Shown piece after piece: positions 34,590 through 46,992 of a stretch of DNA of 64,000 nucleotides. The translations under genes and the position numbers were made by a program. A model generated the notes under the pieces. It saw only the letters and a program-made list of their open reading frames with translations. It did no database searches and was not told where the DNA came from. The first letter of the stretch is position 1. The number at the start of each line of letters is the position of its first letter. The DNA is from Manihot esculenta (Eukaryota > Streptophyta > Magnoliopsida > Malpighiales > Euphorbiaceae): the NCBI RefSeq assembly GCF_001659605.2, contig NC_035174.2, positions 1,304,389 through 1,368,388 of the forward strand, in the 5' to 3' direction.

Positions 34590-37500
34590 CTTTGTTTCTC
34601 GGGAAAGTGATGGAAACTTTCTGAGCAAACTTGGAAAAGGTTGGGGTTTGTGAAGGAAGCGAGTTTTGGCGGCTAAGCGAAGAATCAAGGAAGTTTGCCG
34701 CCGATTTACAGTTTCCCACGTGAAGAAACTGCCTTTCACAATCTGATCTATGGCGACGACAAATCGTTTAGATATTTTAGCAACATATTAGGTTGCCCGC
34801 TGGGTATAATTAGCATACGACTGGACGTTTTATAAGTGGAAGAGGACGGTTTCTTCCTATATACAGGGCGGGGTGCTCGTTTCTTTGGCGTCCCTATCAA
34901 ACAATCCCTTTCTTCCACTGTTTATAGTTTTGTCCTCTCTCTTCTTCTTCTTCTCTAGTAATGTGGGCTTGTGTGTATAATCAATTCAATCACTTCCTCT
35001 GTGAACAAGAACTCTTTAAAAGTTCAATATGTTCTCTTTTACCCGCGCCTTTTTATCTGAACGGAATCTCAAGTCGTGGTAGCTCGCTCTTTCTCTTGTG
35101 GGTTGCAACTGATTTTCTTGTAATGGTTGAAGTACTTCTTTGTTTTTGAAAATTTAAAGGAGCCAATGCTATTGTTGCCGTAATAATTTGGTCGTATCTA
35201 CTTATTTTGTTGCTTATGGGAACTCGATGTATTGTGTTCTAGCTAAGATTAAGAGATGAGGCTTCTTTTTACCGAAGTGTAAGGTGAGATCATCAATTCA
35301 TTTCAAGTGTTTCTCAGATCATTTGTTTCTTTGTACTTACTGATATTCCCTCTCCGGAAAAGCCAGTGTTATATGCTATTCCTTTATTGGTATTGAGAGC
35401 AGCCCAGATAGATAATCCTATAAAACCCATCAATCTAAATCACCTGATTTTTGGTCTGAAGTTAAGCTTATGTTTACAAATGCTGAGGAAAACAAAATGT
35501 TCCAGTCTTAGAAATTCAAAAATATGTTCTTGGCCAACTTTTTTTCAGTTTAGTAGATTTGTTTTTGGTACTTGTTAAATCAACAGCCTTTCTGAATCAT
35601 GATTCACTAATTGAGATTTTTATAATTATTTATTACTTTGAAATAGATCCATATCCATTTTACGTTCTAATGCACCAAAAAGCTCTGTATTTAGGTAAGC
35701 CTGCTTCAAGATTAGGTCTTCTTCTGTAACTAATTGTAACTTCTGGGTTATGAAACAGGTAGACTCTTTGTAATTCTTAATCAGGTCTCAATTTAAAAAT
35801 GCTTGGGCTTTATAAGGTCATCCTGAGAGGTTGAACCCTCGATATCCAAGCCAAAAACTGGTTTCTTTTTCCTTCTTTTCTTCATCTTGACATGACTTAC
35901 TGAGAAGGAAATAATGCTACTCATGAATGCAGCATGTATCTCAAATGGATAGTTGCTGATGAAGTCCTTATTTTATTGCTTACTGTTTCTTAACGCATTT
36001 TGCTCATGTTAAATTTCCTCATCCAACCCATTGTGAGAAAGAAATAAATTACCGTGGATGATATAAACTTGATTTTATTCTCTCCCTCTTTCTTTGCAGT
36101 AACATTGTCCAGACCTCTTTGTCCAGGGGCAGGTCTAATGTTGAGCATATCATCCTAGATCTGGCTCATAATGCTACACAATTGTCTTTTTAAAAGGAAA
36201 CCTTTGGGTAAGCAATATCTTTCAAGTTTTTTATTCTAACACATTTCTAATGAGACGTTATTGATTTTTAAGTTTTTTTTGTTATTTATTTTTAATTTCT
36301 TGATTGAACAGTTTTTTGAGGTGTTAATCTTCGATTGTAGCAAGGTTTATCCAGAACCAACACTTGTCCCAGGTTGGCGTGTTAAAAGCAAAAAGATTTC
36401 AGATATTCTGCTCTCATAATCTGTAATTTATTCCATTACTCAAGCTGATGTATACTTCTTTTTTATGTCCTGGAACGATGTTTTGATGATCTGATGTTAT
36501 GTATTAGAGTAGACAGCTATAGATAGTGATTACTTTATCTCTTATTTTATTTTTTTTTCCCTCTGTCAAGCCCACCTCAATATGGCTTCAGATATAGGAG
36601 CATATCATTTAGGGAACTCATAGAATGGAAGAAAGATATTATATGATATAGTTGTCCTTAATGTTGGAATGTTACAATTTGGATTGCATTTAAAACAAAT
36701 TCCAGTTTTGAGTTATTACTTTATTACTAGTGTTGTTATTATTATTAGTATTATTTAATGTTCATAGATTGATCCAATTGGATGGAACTTTTGCTTTTAT
36801 GAATTGTAGGCACAGGTTTGCATAATTTTCCAGAGGGAATGGCAGTTTACCCTCTGCCTTGTTTGTACTGCTCCAGTACGCGAGTGTATTGAATTGTTTA
36901 TCCCAAGGTTGATGCATTGCAGATAGAAAATCTTAGCCATTTTAGGTTGCTGAAAATAAGGACCAGATCCACCACTTTTCTTACCAGATCTCTTACATAG
37001 CTCTTCCAAGACTTTCCTTTTCAAATTCTGTAATTGCGCTTTATGTGCTGTCACCTTCAAACGCCACCAATTACTCTCCACAATACCAATAGTCCCTCAA
37101 TCACTTCTCATGGTTTCAGTGGAAACTAATTTAATGTATATAAACTTCTAATTATTTTGGCAACTGGCTGTCATTGATGGCTTTGTGAACTTTTGGTTCA
37201 ACACTTATTATTGTGCTCCTCACTTCTGCTGTTTGGAAATGTGCTTCCTGGCCTACATGTTGGTCTTAATTAGGGTTTGGCCATTGCTTTGCACAATATT
37301 AAAGAGGTGCACATTCTCAGATCCTTAACATGGCCCCTTCTTTGTGCATTGGAATGGTTAGTATATCCTTGTAATTTATGCTATTTGTTCTTGCAAGTTC
37401 TTGCTCTCTGCAATGTTTGGAAAATTGATCTAGGGATTCTTTTTTTAATATAAGTTCATTGAATATTACATTTCACTCTTTTTGCGTGGACAAGCAATTT

Positions 37501-38129
37501 TCTGAGAGTATCCTTCTAAATTATTGATGAATCTTCTGTAAGAAAAATATATCTCCTATAAAGATGCGCAAGTGGTGGATGTCAAGATAATTTCCATGTT
37601 GAGAGTCTGCTGTAGGGATAGCAATATAGGGTGGTGCTGAGGAGGAATGCTGAATAAACGACAGAAGCGAACGTAGTGTTCACTACTACCCTTTTCTTTG
37701 TTAGAAATGATGTTTGTGAGCATGGCCTTTATTTAAATTTATAGGATTGATGAAGAACTGCTGCTTTGTATTGGTGATACCAGTTACGCTGGCCACATTA
37801 GCACCAAAATTTGAGCAGGAATCCTCCTTTTGGTTGCCAAAGCATTCGAATCCTAAAGAAAGGCAGTCTTTCAAATAACGCCAACATTAACAGTACCAGT
37901 TGTTGCATAGAACATTCTGTTGTTAATGTGGTGTAATATGGTCTATATTTTCAGCATTTTTTGACTTCAACACTATTATCACATATTCAGGTCCTCGACT
38001 CTGGGTGTTGGGACCTGTTAATGCATGTGTGCAGTTTTTCCTCCTATTATAACTGCATTTTTGTGTTTCATCTCAACGGATTAGGATTTATTACATTGAG
38101 AAAATGTCTAACAGGCTTGATTTGTGTAC
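34590..38129. other. Intergenic region, no gene recognised
   Basis: CT-rich sequence near 34910-34960 and moderate base composition suggest transcribed DNA, possibly a promoter shared with, or opposite to, CcmE. No protein family was recognised. A 94-codon minus-strand ORF (36797-37081) has an ordinary amino-acid mix but no known motif. Confidence 0.4.
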
Positions 38130-41100
38130 CAATCTGTTAGCAATCCAAAACTTTTGAGGGTTTGCTGTAGGCAAAGGAAGAGAGGCACAGGAGATCAATA
38201 TCAGTCCTGGGAAAGGGAGAATTGGGACAGCTGGGAATAGAGACAAAAGGGGATAATAAAGTTAGCGAGAATCACAGACGAGAATGATTGCTGCTTGGGA
38301 TCGGGGAATAGATAAATAAGAGTGTAGTCACAATAGAGGGCATTATCTGTATTCTTATTTTCTACTCTAAAAAGACATCCTGCTTTGGCTAGCTTGAGGT
38401 AGATGGGAGATTTCTCCAGGAATCCTTATTGTATCTTCTGAGGAGGTTCTTTTTTAGTAAGATTAACACCTTTTCATGTCATATGTTCTCTTATTTGCTT
38501 CTCACTCTATCATTTTGGTTCAACCTGCAGGTGGTGTCTCTTATGACCAAGACACGAATGGACTGAGGATTAGAAGCTTGAATCGATCAGATGGAGAGAA
38601 GCATGTCAAGTATAGAAGAAGTCATTGCTTCCCTGAAATTAGATCAAGACTAGAGGCTGCAAACAATCCAAACAGAGCAGGAACAACATTTTGCTCACCT
38701 TGAGACCTTACTTACAACCTTGGTACATGGTAAAGTCCCTATTGATGATGCGGAAGCATCCACCAAATCACTGGCACTCACTCAATGACTTGCCTTTTAC
38801 ACCAAATGGTGGTTTTGGATAACCCATCCATGGCTATTAAAAGGGTTGAGTCGCCCAATTTTTATGGCATGGATATTGTTGCATGGTTGGCTCGAGTTGA
38901 GCAGTATTTTGCCATCAACAATACACGGGATGACACAAAGGTTCAGTTGGCATTGGTGTGCATGGAAGGGTTGGCTTTGCACTGGGTACCTTGCGGCAAC
39001 AATCTTCCGTGGATCAATTTATTGATGAAGTCGTCGCTTTAGTGTCTAGGGTGAATGGAATATCCGACCAACAGTCCCTTGGCTATTTTCTCAGCAGATT
39101 GCGTGATGACAAGCGCTCTCTAATTTGTTCCCATGAAGCTGTTGATTTATGTCAAACTATGACGATTGCTCTGGAGGTGGAATTAGAGAATCAATTTCTT
39201 TCCCCTTTATGCAGGTCAAAAATTCTATGGATGGTGCTCAGAGATGGACGTCTGGACCTGAGCCTAGGCCCGGGACAAAGGATGAAAGTCCAACACCCTT
39301 GAAGAGTTTACCCTTATTAACCAATGCTCTGACCGAACCCTCTTCCAAATTGATTGACAAAACCTCATTCACCTCTGCCAAAAACACCTCCACAGCCACC
39401 TCTTCTCCACGACCTACCAGTATGCCGATGCGCAACAGGGGTCTAGACATTACACCCATCAAGAGTTTCTTTATTTGAGAGCGAAAGGTCTTTGCTATAA
39501 GTGTAAGAAACCTTTTCACCCACCTCTTCTCCACGACCTACCAGTATGCCGGTGCGCAATAGGGGTCCAGACATTACACCCATCAAGAGCTTCTTTATTT
39601 GAGAGTGAAAAGTCTTTTTTGACAAAGGAAGAAGCAAATATTAGGGAAGTGGCTTTCGAAATTCTTAAGGTAACCATAACTGATGAAGCTCATTTCTCTA
39701 ATATTGAAATGAGTCGTTTTATTCTATCGGGGTATTTCTTCACTCAAGACAATGAAATTAAAGGCTTGGGTAAGTTGGCAAGCAATAACCGTTATGATCG
39801 ACAACGACGCAACACACAACTTTATTTCTGCTCAAATTAGTTTCCAGCTACAGATTGCTATGTAGACCACTCTCACATTTGGAGTAAAATTGGGAGATGG
39901 GCACATGGTGGAATCATCTGGAAGGTGTTGCAATATTCGCATTAATCTGGATCCAATTGAAATGCCAGTAGATTTTTTTATTTTTCCCCTTGGTGGTGTA
40001 GATCTGATTTTGGAAATGGCTTGATTGGAATCTTTGGGAAGGCAAATTAATTGGGCAACCAAACACATGACATTTCGGTATCAAGGGTAATTGGTCACGC
40101 TGCAATCTAGCTCTCACTAAAGCTCTAGTTTCGACTGCTTATTTACAGAAACTCAAGGATGTTGAGCTCTCAATGTTGTTATGAGAGATTGATGGTAGTT
40201 AGCCTTCTTTCTCAATGGAGGCCGAAATCAATCAATCTTAGCAGCAGGAATTGGACCAAATATTAACTCCCTCCAAGGAATTATTCTTTGATGTGACAAG
40301 TCTACCTCCGAGCAGGATCATTGATCATGAAATTCCTTTAATAAAAGACACTATTGCAGTAAATGTCTGGCTATAACGCCATGGACACTTTCATAAATAT
40401 GAGATAGAGAAACTGGCCAATTCCAACGAATCTAAAAGCAATACGGGGTTTTCTTGGATTGACCGGTTATTGCCGACGTTTTGTTAAGGGATATGAATCC
40501 ATCGCTCAACCTTTGACTCAACTCCTTAAAAAAGAAAATTAAATGCCCTTTCAATGGCCAAAATCAACACAACAAGCCTTTGATAATCTTAAGAAGGCTT
40601 TGGTTTCTTCTCCAGTTTTAGCAACCTCTGATTTTTCCGAAACATTTGTTATCGAATGTGATGCATCTGGAAGGTGTGTGGGGCAGCTTTGATGTAGGAT
40701 CGACCCAATAGCATACTTCAGCAAAATCTTTTCTCCTAAAAATGTCAATAAGTCCACATATGAGAAAGAACTGATGACTTTAGTATTGGCTATTCGGCAT
40801 TGGAGGCCATATCTTCTAGGTCACAAATTTGTTGTCCACAATGATCAAAGTAGTTTGCGTCGTATGCTGAATTAGTAGATTCATACACCAGCTCAACAAA
40901 ATTGGGGAGCTAAGTTGCTTGGCTATGATTTCAAAATTTTGTATAAGGCGGGTAAAACAAACTCTGCAGTATTGTCAATGGTCAGACAGAGGTCTTAAAC
41001 AGAGGGCTGGAAACTTATTTAAGATGCTTTGCATCAGAACAGCCTCGAAAGTAGCAAAAGTGGCTTTGATGGGCGAAGTTTTGGTATAATTCAAGCCACC

Positions 41101-42128
41101 ACATAGTTGCGGGCATGTCTCCCTTTGAGGCAGTTTATGGTCGACCCTTTCGATGCTGCAGCATTACTTACCTGGAGAAACTAAAGCAAAGGCCGTAGCT
41201 TGAGAGTTGCTCACTCAAGATGAGTTGTTAAGACAATTGTCTTTCAACTTAAAAAGGGCCCAATAAAGAATGGTTAAAGCAACCAACAAATATAGAAGAA
41301 ATGTAGAGTTTGAGGTGGGAGATTTAGTGTTTCTCAAAATTCGACCCCACAGACAACTTCTCTGAATCCTACAATCCATGCCAAGCTGACAACCTAATAT
41401 TACAGTCCATTCTAAATTATTCAAAAGATAGGGAAGGTCGCCTATCGTCTACAATTACCTGAAGAAGCAAGGATCCATCCTGGAGCTGAAAAAGGTCGTA
41501 GGACAACATATGGTTACCTCAGCACTACCTAAAGGGCTGGAAGTGGAGGAGAAAGGATTTGCACCTGAACATATTCTACGAAGGAAGACGTCTCTGAATC
41601 ATCCTACAGGCAGCAAGTTACTAATTAAGTGAGAAGGGAAACCAGAGGATGAAGCTACATGGATGGATTATACAGACTTATCAACTAATTTCCTTATTTT
41701 AGCCTTGTGAACAAGGCTATTAATTAGGAGGGAGGCATTGTTAGCAATCCAAAACTTTTGAGGGTCTACTATAGGCAAAGGAAGAGAGGCATAGGAGATC
41801 AGTCCAAGGAAAAGGGAGAATGGGGACAGTTCGGAATAGAGACAAAAGGGGATGATACATTTAGCGGGAATCACGGACGACAATCAATAGGAAATGATTG
41901 TTGCTTGGGATCAAGGAATAGATAAATAAGGGTGTAGTCACAATAGATGGCATTATCTGTGTTCTTATTTTCTTCTCTAAAAAAGCATTACTGCTTTGGC
42001 TAGCTTGAGCTAGACAGGAAATTTTTCCAGAAATCCTTATTGTATCTTCTGAGGAGGTTCTTTTTTAGTAAGATTAACATATTTCCCTATCATATACTTT
42101 CTTATTTGCTTCTCACTCTATCACAATC
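38130..42128 (+). mobile_element. Deleted Ty3/gypsy retrotransposon (element C) with target-site duplication
   Basis: The element spans 38135-42123 (3,989 bp), flanked by the perfect duplication CAATC (38130-38134 and 42124-42128). LTRs are 38135-38512 (378 bp) and 41739-42123 (385 bp), both TGTTAGCAATCC...CTCTATCA. They differ by many substitutions and small indels, so it is clearly older than element A. A purine tract TAGGAGGGAGGC precedes the 3' LTR. The internal 3.2 kb is too short for an intact element. Confidence 0.92.
38740..41707 (+). pseudogene. Gag-pol remnant of element C
   Basis: Broken pieces in the expected gypsy order. Gag is at about 38830-39200 (WLARVEQYF, KVQLALVCMEG) and a zinc-knuckle trace CYKCKK at about 39490. 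A protease-region fragment lies near 39860-40080 and the start of reverse transcriptase near 40290-40370. A deletion then removes the RT core, and the RNase H connection follows ([19 protein letters not shown] at about 40440, SKIFSPKNVNKSTYEKEL at about 40720). Most of integrase is missing, but its C-terminal end remains (MSPFEAVYGRP at about 41115; a chromo-like end DEATWMDY at about 41650). There are many stops and frameshifts. A local duplication at about 39404-39600 repeats ACGACCTACCAGTATGCC. Non-functional. Confidence 0.85.
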
Positions 42129-44786
42129 TCAGTGAGTTGCAGGCATTCAAATTGGCAATGCTTTCTGAAATTCTTGAGGGTCTGCTAAGGTCAGGTTGCA
42201 CTACTATTTGTTCCTCATCATCTAAGTGATTAGGGAAAATTAATTATTAGCATTTCTCTATACTAATTTATCCAAATTGATGGTTTATCTTTTATTTTGT
42301 CAAATTTCAACTGTTATTTATGCCGATTAGTTTTTCAGTAATTGCTGATATTGAGCATTGCGTTTGTGATCTGTTTGTTGTTGCATTTGAAATCCGAGAA
42401 ATGGAAAGCTCTGTTTAAGTGTTAATTATATATTGATCCGGTTAAAAAATTGGTTCTGGTCACTGCTGCTCAATTCGGTTAAAGAACTGCTAGAAGGGAG
42501 ACGGGAAACAAGAAAGTCATAACCTGGAGTCATGGGCAACAATACTGTGTCCTCCATGCTATGACATGGAGTGTAATGACCTTTTACTCTGTATTAACAC
42601 ACTTTTGGGAATTTTAATCTTAAATGAGATTTGTAATGGTTGCTGAATTGTCACTTGATTGAGGTGTTTTTCTTGGGAAAAGGGCAAGAAGAGAATATGA
42701 ATGCCTTAACCTTTTTTTTAATCCCTTCAGCTTTTCCTTTGAAGAAGTCACAAGGGAAGCAAAGATCTCATCAAAGAGATTCATGGGATTAAAGGTGTCC
42801 ACTGCTGTCCAGTCCTATCTTACATTTCATATAAGAAAAAAAAGGGCTTTTGATTGGATATGTCAAAGTTGAATGAGAGAAAAGGGCAAAATGGTGGAGG
42901 GTAAAAAAAAATAGACCTACACTTAAAAGCAAAAGAGAAGATGAGTGTTTCATCAACTAAAGGAGGAATAAGGGATAGGAAGTTTCATTCAAAGCTTTAT
43001 TGGGAAGAGAAGCAACTTATCCACGTTTGGAATTTAAGCTTTGCAGTGAGTGTTAGTTTCATCACTCTACTCTCTTTCACTTACACACACATAGGCACGC
43101 AGAGATCTCCATTATGATTTGCTTTCTTCTATCTCAAGCGTTTGTCCGTATTGGATATCCCCTATCATGAGACCTCAACTGGGGAGAATCTCCATAAACC
43201 TCCAAAGAAGCACTTCACTTGATAAAGCCAACAATTTTGGCATTTACAAAGCCAATGAGAGGGAGGGGCAGAAAGGGACCAATCCAAAGGAGAGGTTTTC
43301 ATCTTTTTTATTTTTTTGAAAAATTCTCAAAGAATTAATCTTCCCTTCCCTTGTTGCGTTACTATATTTATGTTACAAAATCTTGATCACTTGATTATTT
43401 GCAATATGTGGAATGGTGGTGAATAAAATCAAAAAGCTTGAAAATTATAAATCTTGAATTTAAAATTTTAATAGATATCAGATAAATAGGAAAAAAAAAC
43501 ATTTATCTACGGTCTAAAACCAAAATTTTAAATTGATAAATTTGCAAATGGAATAATAACTCTTTCCAGGACTTTTTAAATTGTTATAATAATATATTTC
43601 ATTGGTACAAAGAATAAAAGTACATACTGTTAGTTGACAAGTTAGTGATTGATTAGTGTAGAAAACGATGAATTTCGGTGACAGATCACTGGAACTAACA
43701 AAGAAAAGAGACTACGTACTCGGACACAGTGCCAATGGTTTAGCTCAGTAGATATATAGTCTGCAGATAAAGAGAGCGGAGACAAGATTGCGTAATGTGT
43801 ATCTGGGATCACCGGGGACAGCTACTGAGGCAAACCTAATTTTACATACTTCGACTGTATAAATGAAATGATGTTTGATGAGACCTTTGATTGCTTCCTC
43901 TTCTTCTCTCTTGTTCCAGAAACTGCCAACAATATCTAATTCTAACAAAGCTTTTCCACCACTAATCACAGGGAAATGGCATTAAATATGCACATAGATG
44001 CGTAGGTTTTACAGGACTGACAAGCACCTCTCTCTGCATTTTCCCTATCCGTAATGTGCTTCTATCAGAGTATGCTATCATCTAGACCGTTCAGTGCCCT
44101 TTTGTTCTCGCAGAGAGATTACATGACAACACCCGCATGGCTAATAAATGTCCATGCATTTACTATCCTCCCAAAACTAGAAAATTTCATCTTGTCCTCC
44201 TTCTATGTTTCGTATCGTCCCATCTTCTTCTTCCTCTTCTTTTTGCTGAAAGATGATGGGATTGTGAATATGTCATAGGAATGGTATTCGATTGTCCAAA
44301 GTACAAACTTATGTATCTTTTTTTAGTTGGTACAATTAGTTCCTACTGAAATTTGAATTAAGCCTCTCGAAACTTGGAGACAACTCTATTTATTTATTAT
44401 GTGTCTTTAACTTCATTGTCTTGATAATTAGAATTTACGATACTGTTTATACTTCATTGTCTGAATTACTAAATTGAGCAGCAGCATAAACTCATCCTTT
44501 ATGGTACTGTATACTTTCAATCTCTGATTATATCAATGAATTAGCATCAACCCAGAAATTATAAGTACGTCATTTAACTCTTTGGTGGATCTTATTATAT
44601 CCCCCATTCCTTTTCTTTTCTTTTTTTTTTCAGCATAATTTACACATACGAGATTATACATAATTGTAAAAATATAAGAGATTATTTCAGAATATGTAAC
44701 TTTATTTAAGAGGCTACGATTGCGTAAAACAATATCAACTCAAAATATGGACCATAGTTTTCGAGATATTGTTCAATTAATTTCTT
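42129..44786. other. Intergenic region downstream of the WIP gene
   Basis: No gene recognised. The right-hand end should include the 3' UTR of the minus-strand WIP gene. Confidence 0.5.
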
Positions 44787-46992
44787 TCACCGAGTAGATT
44801 CATTCTCTTGCTCAATTTCAGAGGCTGGTTCTTCTTCTTCTTCTTCTTCAAAGGAGTCGATACCGTAAGCTGCATGGCCATGACCGAATGACTTGATATG
44901 ATCTTTGAGAGACCTTTTGTGCTTGAAATCAGATCCACAAATGCAATACCAAAGCTTCCCACAGTTCTTCTCATGGGTTCTCCAATCACCTCTAACAGCA
45001 AAAGCCTTGCCACATTTTCTGCACATGAAAGGCTTGATCCCATGTTTTCTCTTGTAATGTGTTTGAAGGGTTCTAAAATCCTTGAGAGGTTTTGATCTTG
45101 GATGATCAATATTGTTCCTGCATCCTGGTGCACAGCAATAGCAAGGTAGCCTAAGCATGGCAGTTGGCTGTGTTCCTCTAAGAGACTCTGGCCCTTTCCT
45201 ATACTGAGATCCATGCCCCCACATATGCATCTACACGATCAAGCCAGTGTTTAAATATGTGAAAAATAATAATGCATGATAAGAATAATTAAGAATAACA
45301 AGCTCATTGATACTAAAATTCTATCCCTAAGACCGAGTTCTGAGTTCCAGCCAAAAATAAAAAATAAAATAAAGTAAGGCACTGAACAATTCTAGGTATG
45401 TAACTAGCAAATAGACCTTCGAAATAAAAAAAGAAAGAAAAGAGGAGGAGCATTCATTGAAAGTGTAAGTCTGTCCTACATGATTTAGATATCATTGCAC
45501 CTAAATCAACAAATAAAATATATACTTGGGATTTATCCAGAGAGTGAGAATTATCTATAAGTGCTCCCTTGTACTCATGCACGGAAGTAAAGAGCTTGTG
45601 CATGTACAGTGCAACCACATGCAAACCCTAACTAATTTCTTAATCAAAGGATCAATATGTAACTAAATGAAAAAAGGGAGTAAAAAGGGTTTGCTTTCAG
45701 AGAAGGTATTTAAGGTACATATGATTCTCAGCCTGCTCAATTGATATGCTGTCTCTCTGTTTATAGATGTGGCATATTATACACAATGTAAGAAGACAAA
45801 GGAGGCACTGAAACAAGATATTGAGAGCTCAAGTGACATGCACATCCAGAGTTTTTCAAAGATAAAGATGATATTTACGTGTTGGTTTTTTAAAATAAAA
45901 AAAAAATACGTGGTGGTTCTATTGGTGATGAAGAATACCAGAGAGAGAGGTGAAAGAACTGGGATCTCATCTGTTAATTTTACAGATTTGCCAAGGTAGA
46001 AGAACACAAACTTCAAGGTACAAAAGAGTAGGGTCTGAGTAGTTCAATCACATAAAGAGAGTTACTGATTTGATTTGTTCTTATTTTTAAATCACAAAGC
46101 CCACAAATCATGCCAAAAGAAGGAGATGAGGAGGAAGACGGGGTGGAGGGACATGAATAATTAGAAGAGCAAACGACAGATATGAATTAAAGAGTCGAAA
46201 AAGAGAAGATATGTATTAAAGTAGAGGAAAAAGAAAAAGGAAAACCCTAGCCTAAGGACCCACACTTACTCCATTATCAATGATCCAGCTTAATAAAAGT
46301 GAAAGGTGAAATCCAGCAACAAAAGAAGTGTACAAGCAAAGAACAATTAACTAGGGATGGGGGTTTGTCGCCTTTTTTTTCCTGCAAGATCAAAAAGGAG
46401 GAAAGGAAAGCCAAGCATTTTTTGAAGAATCATGGTTCGTTTCAAGAATTACCTGCATGTTATTGTATCTGTTGAAGGTCTTGAAGCAAAGAGGACATGA
46501 AAACTGTGTAGGACCAATCAGAATTTGTGCAGGTGTAGGGATCCAATATTGACGCTTGACAAGAGTATTGGTTGTCTGATACCCAGAAGCAACAGTAACA
46601 TCTTCTTTATCTGAAGAGATCTCTGTGGAGGATAAGCTTGAGACAAAATCAGCAGAGCTAGGACTAGGAAGCCCTAGGTGCAAAGCCACAGTCACAGAGT
46701 CATTATCAAACAAGCTTTCTTCTTTGTCTTTGTTCTTGCCTACTTCCGTGGCACTGCACCAGGATTCTTGCTGGTGGTAGTCATGCCTTGTTGGGCTTAA
46801 ACTGAGGAGTGGAAGAGCTGCTTTGACAGGAGGAGAGGGAGGTGAAGAGGAATATTGGCAATGATGAGTGAAAGAGTTGTAGCCATAAGATGCATATAAA
46901 GATGGATTGGAAGAAGATGCAGAGGAAGACAAGCGGGGTAGATGGTTTAGGTTATAGCATCCACTGAAGTAATTGGACTTGGGATCAATCAT
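44787..46992 (-). CDS. WIP5: WIP-family C2H2 zinc-finger transcription factor
   Basis: Two exons, 46992-46453 and 45230-44787, join in phase 0 across a 1,222-bp intron (CAG|GTAATT ... GTGTAG|ATG) to give 327 residues. The N-terminal half is Ser-rich and contains LHLGL (104-108), an EAR-like repressor motif. The WIP domain follows: [28 protein letters not shown] at the exon junction, [19 protein letters not shown], then fingers with [20 protein letters not shown] and [16 protein letters not shown]. The tail has a Glu run (GAA microsatellite) and ends ENESTR. An upstream in-frame ATG (47049) exists, but [11 protein letters not shown] looks like the family start. WIP2/4/5 proteins (NTT group) are nuclear factors needed for root initiation and transmitting-tract development. 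Placed as WIP4/5 by synteny. Confidence 0.92.

Noticed and set aside
36797..37081. 94-codon minus-strand ORF with a balanced amino-acid mix
   Set aside because: No recognisable motif and no flanking exons found; could be a relic, but not supportable.
43736..43760. GGTTTAGCTCAGTAG resembling a tRNA D-arm
   Set aside because: No T-arm box or cloverleaf follows at the right distance.
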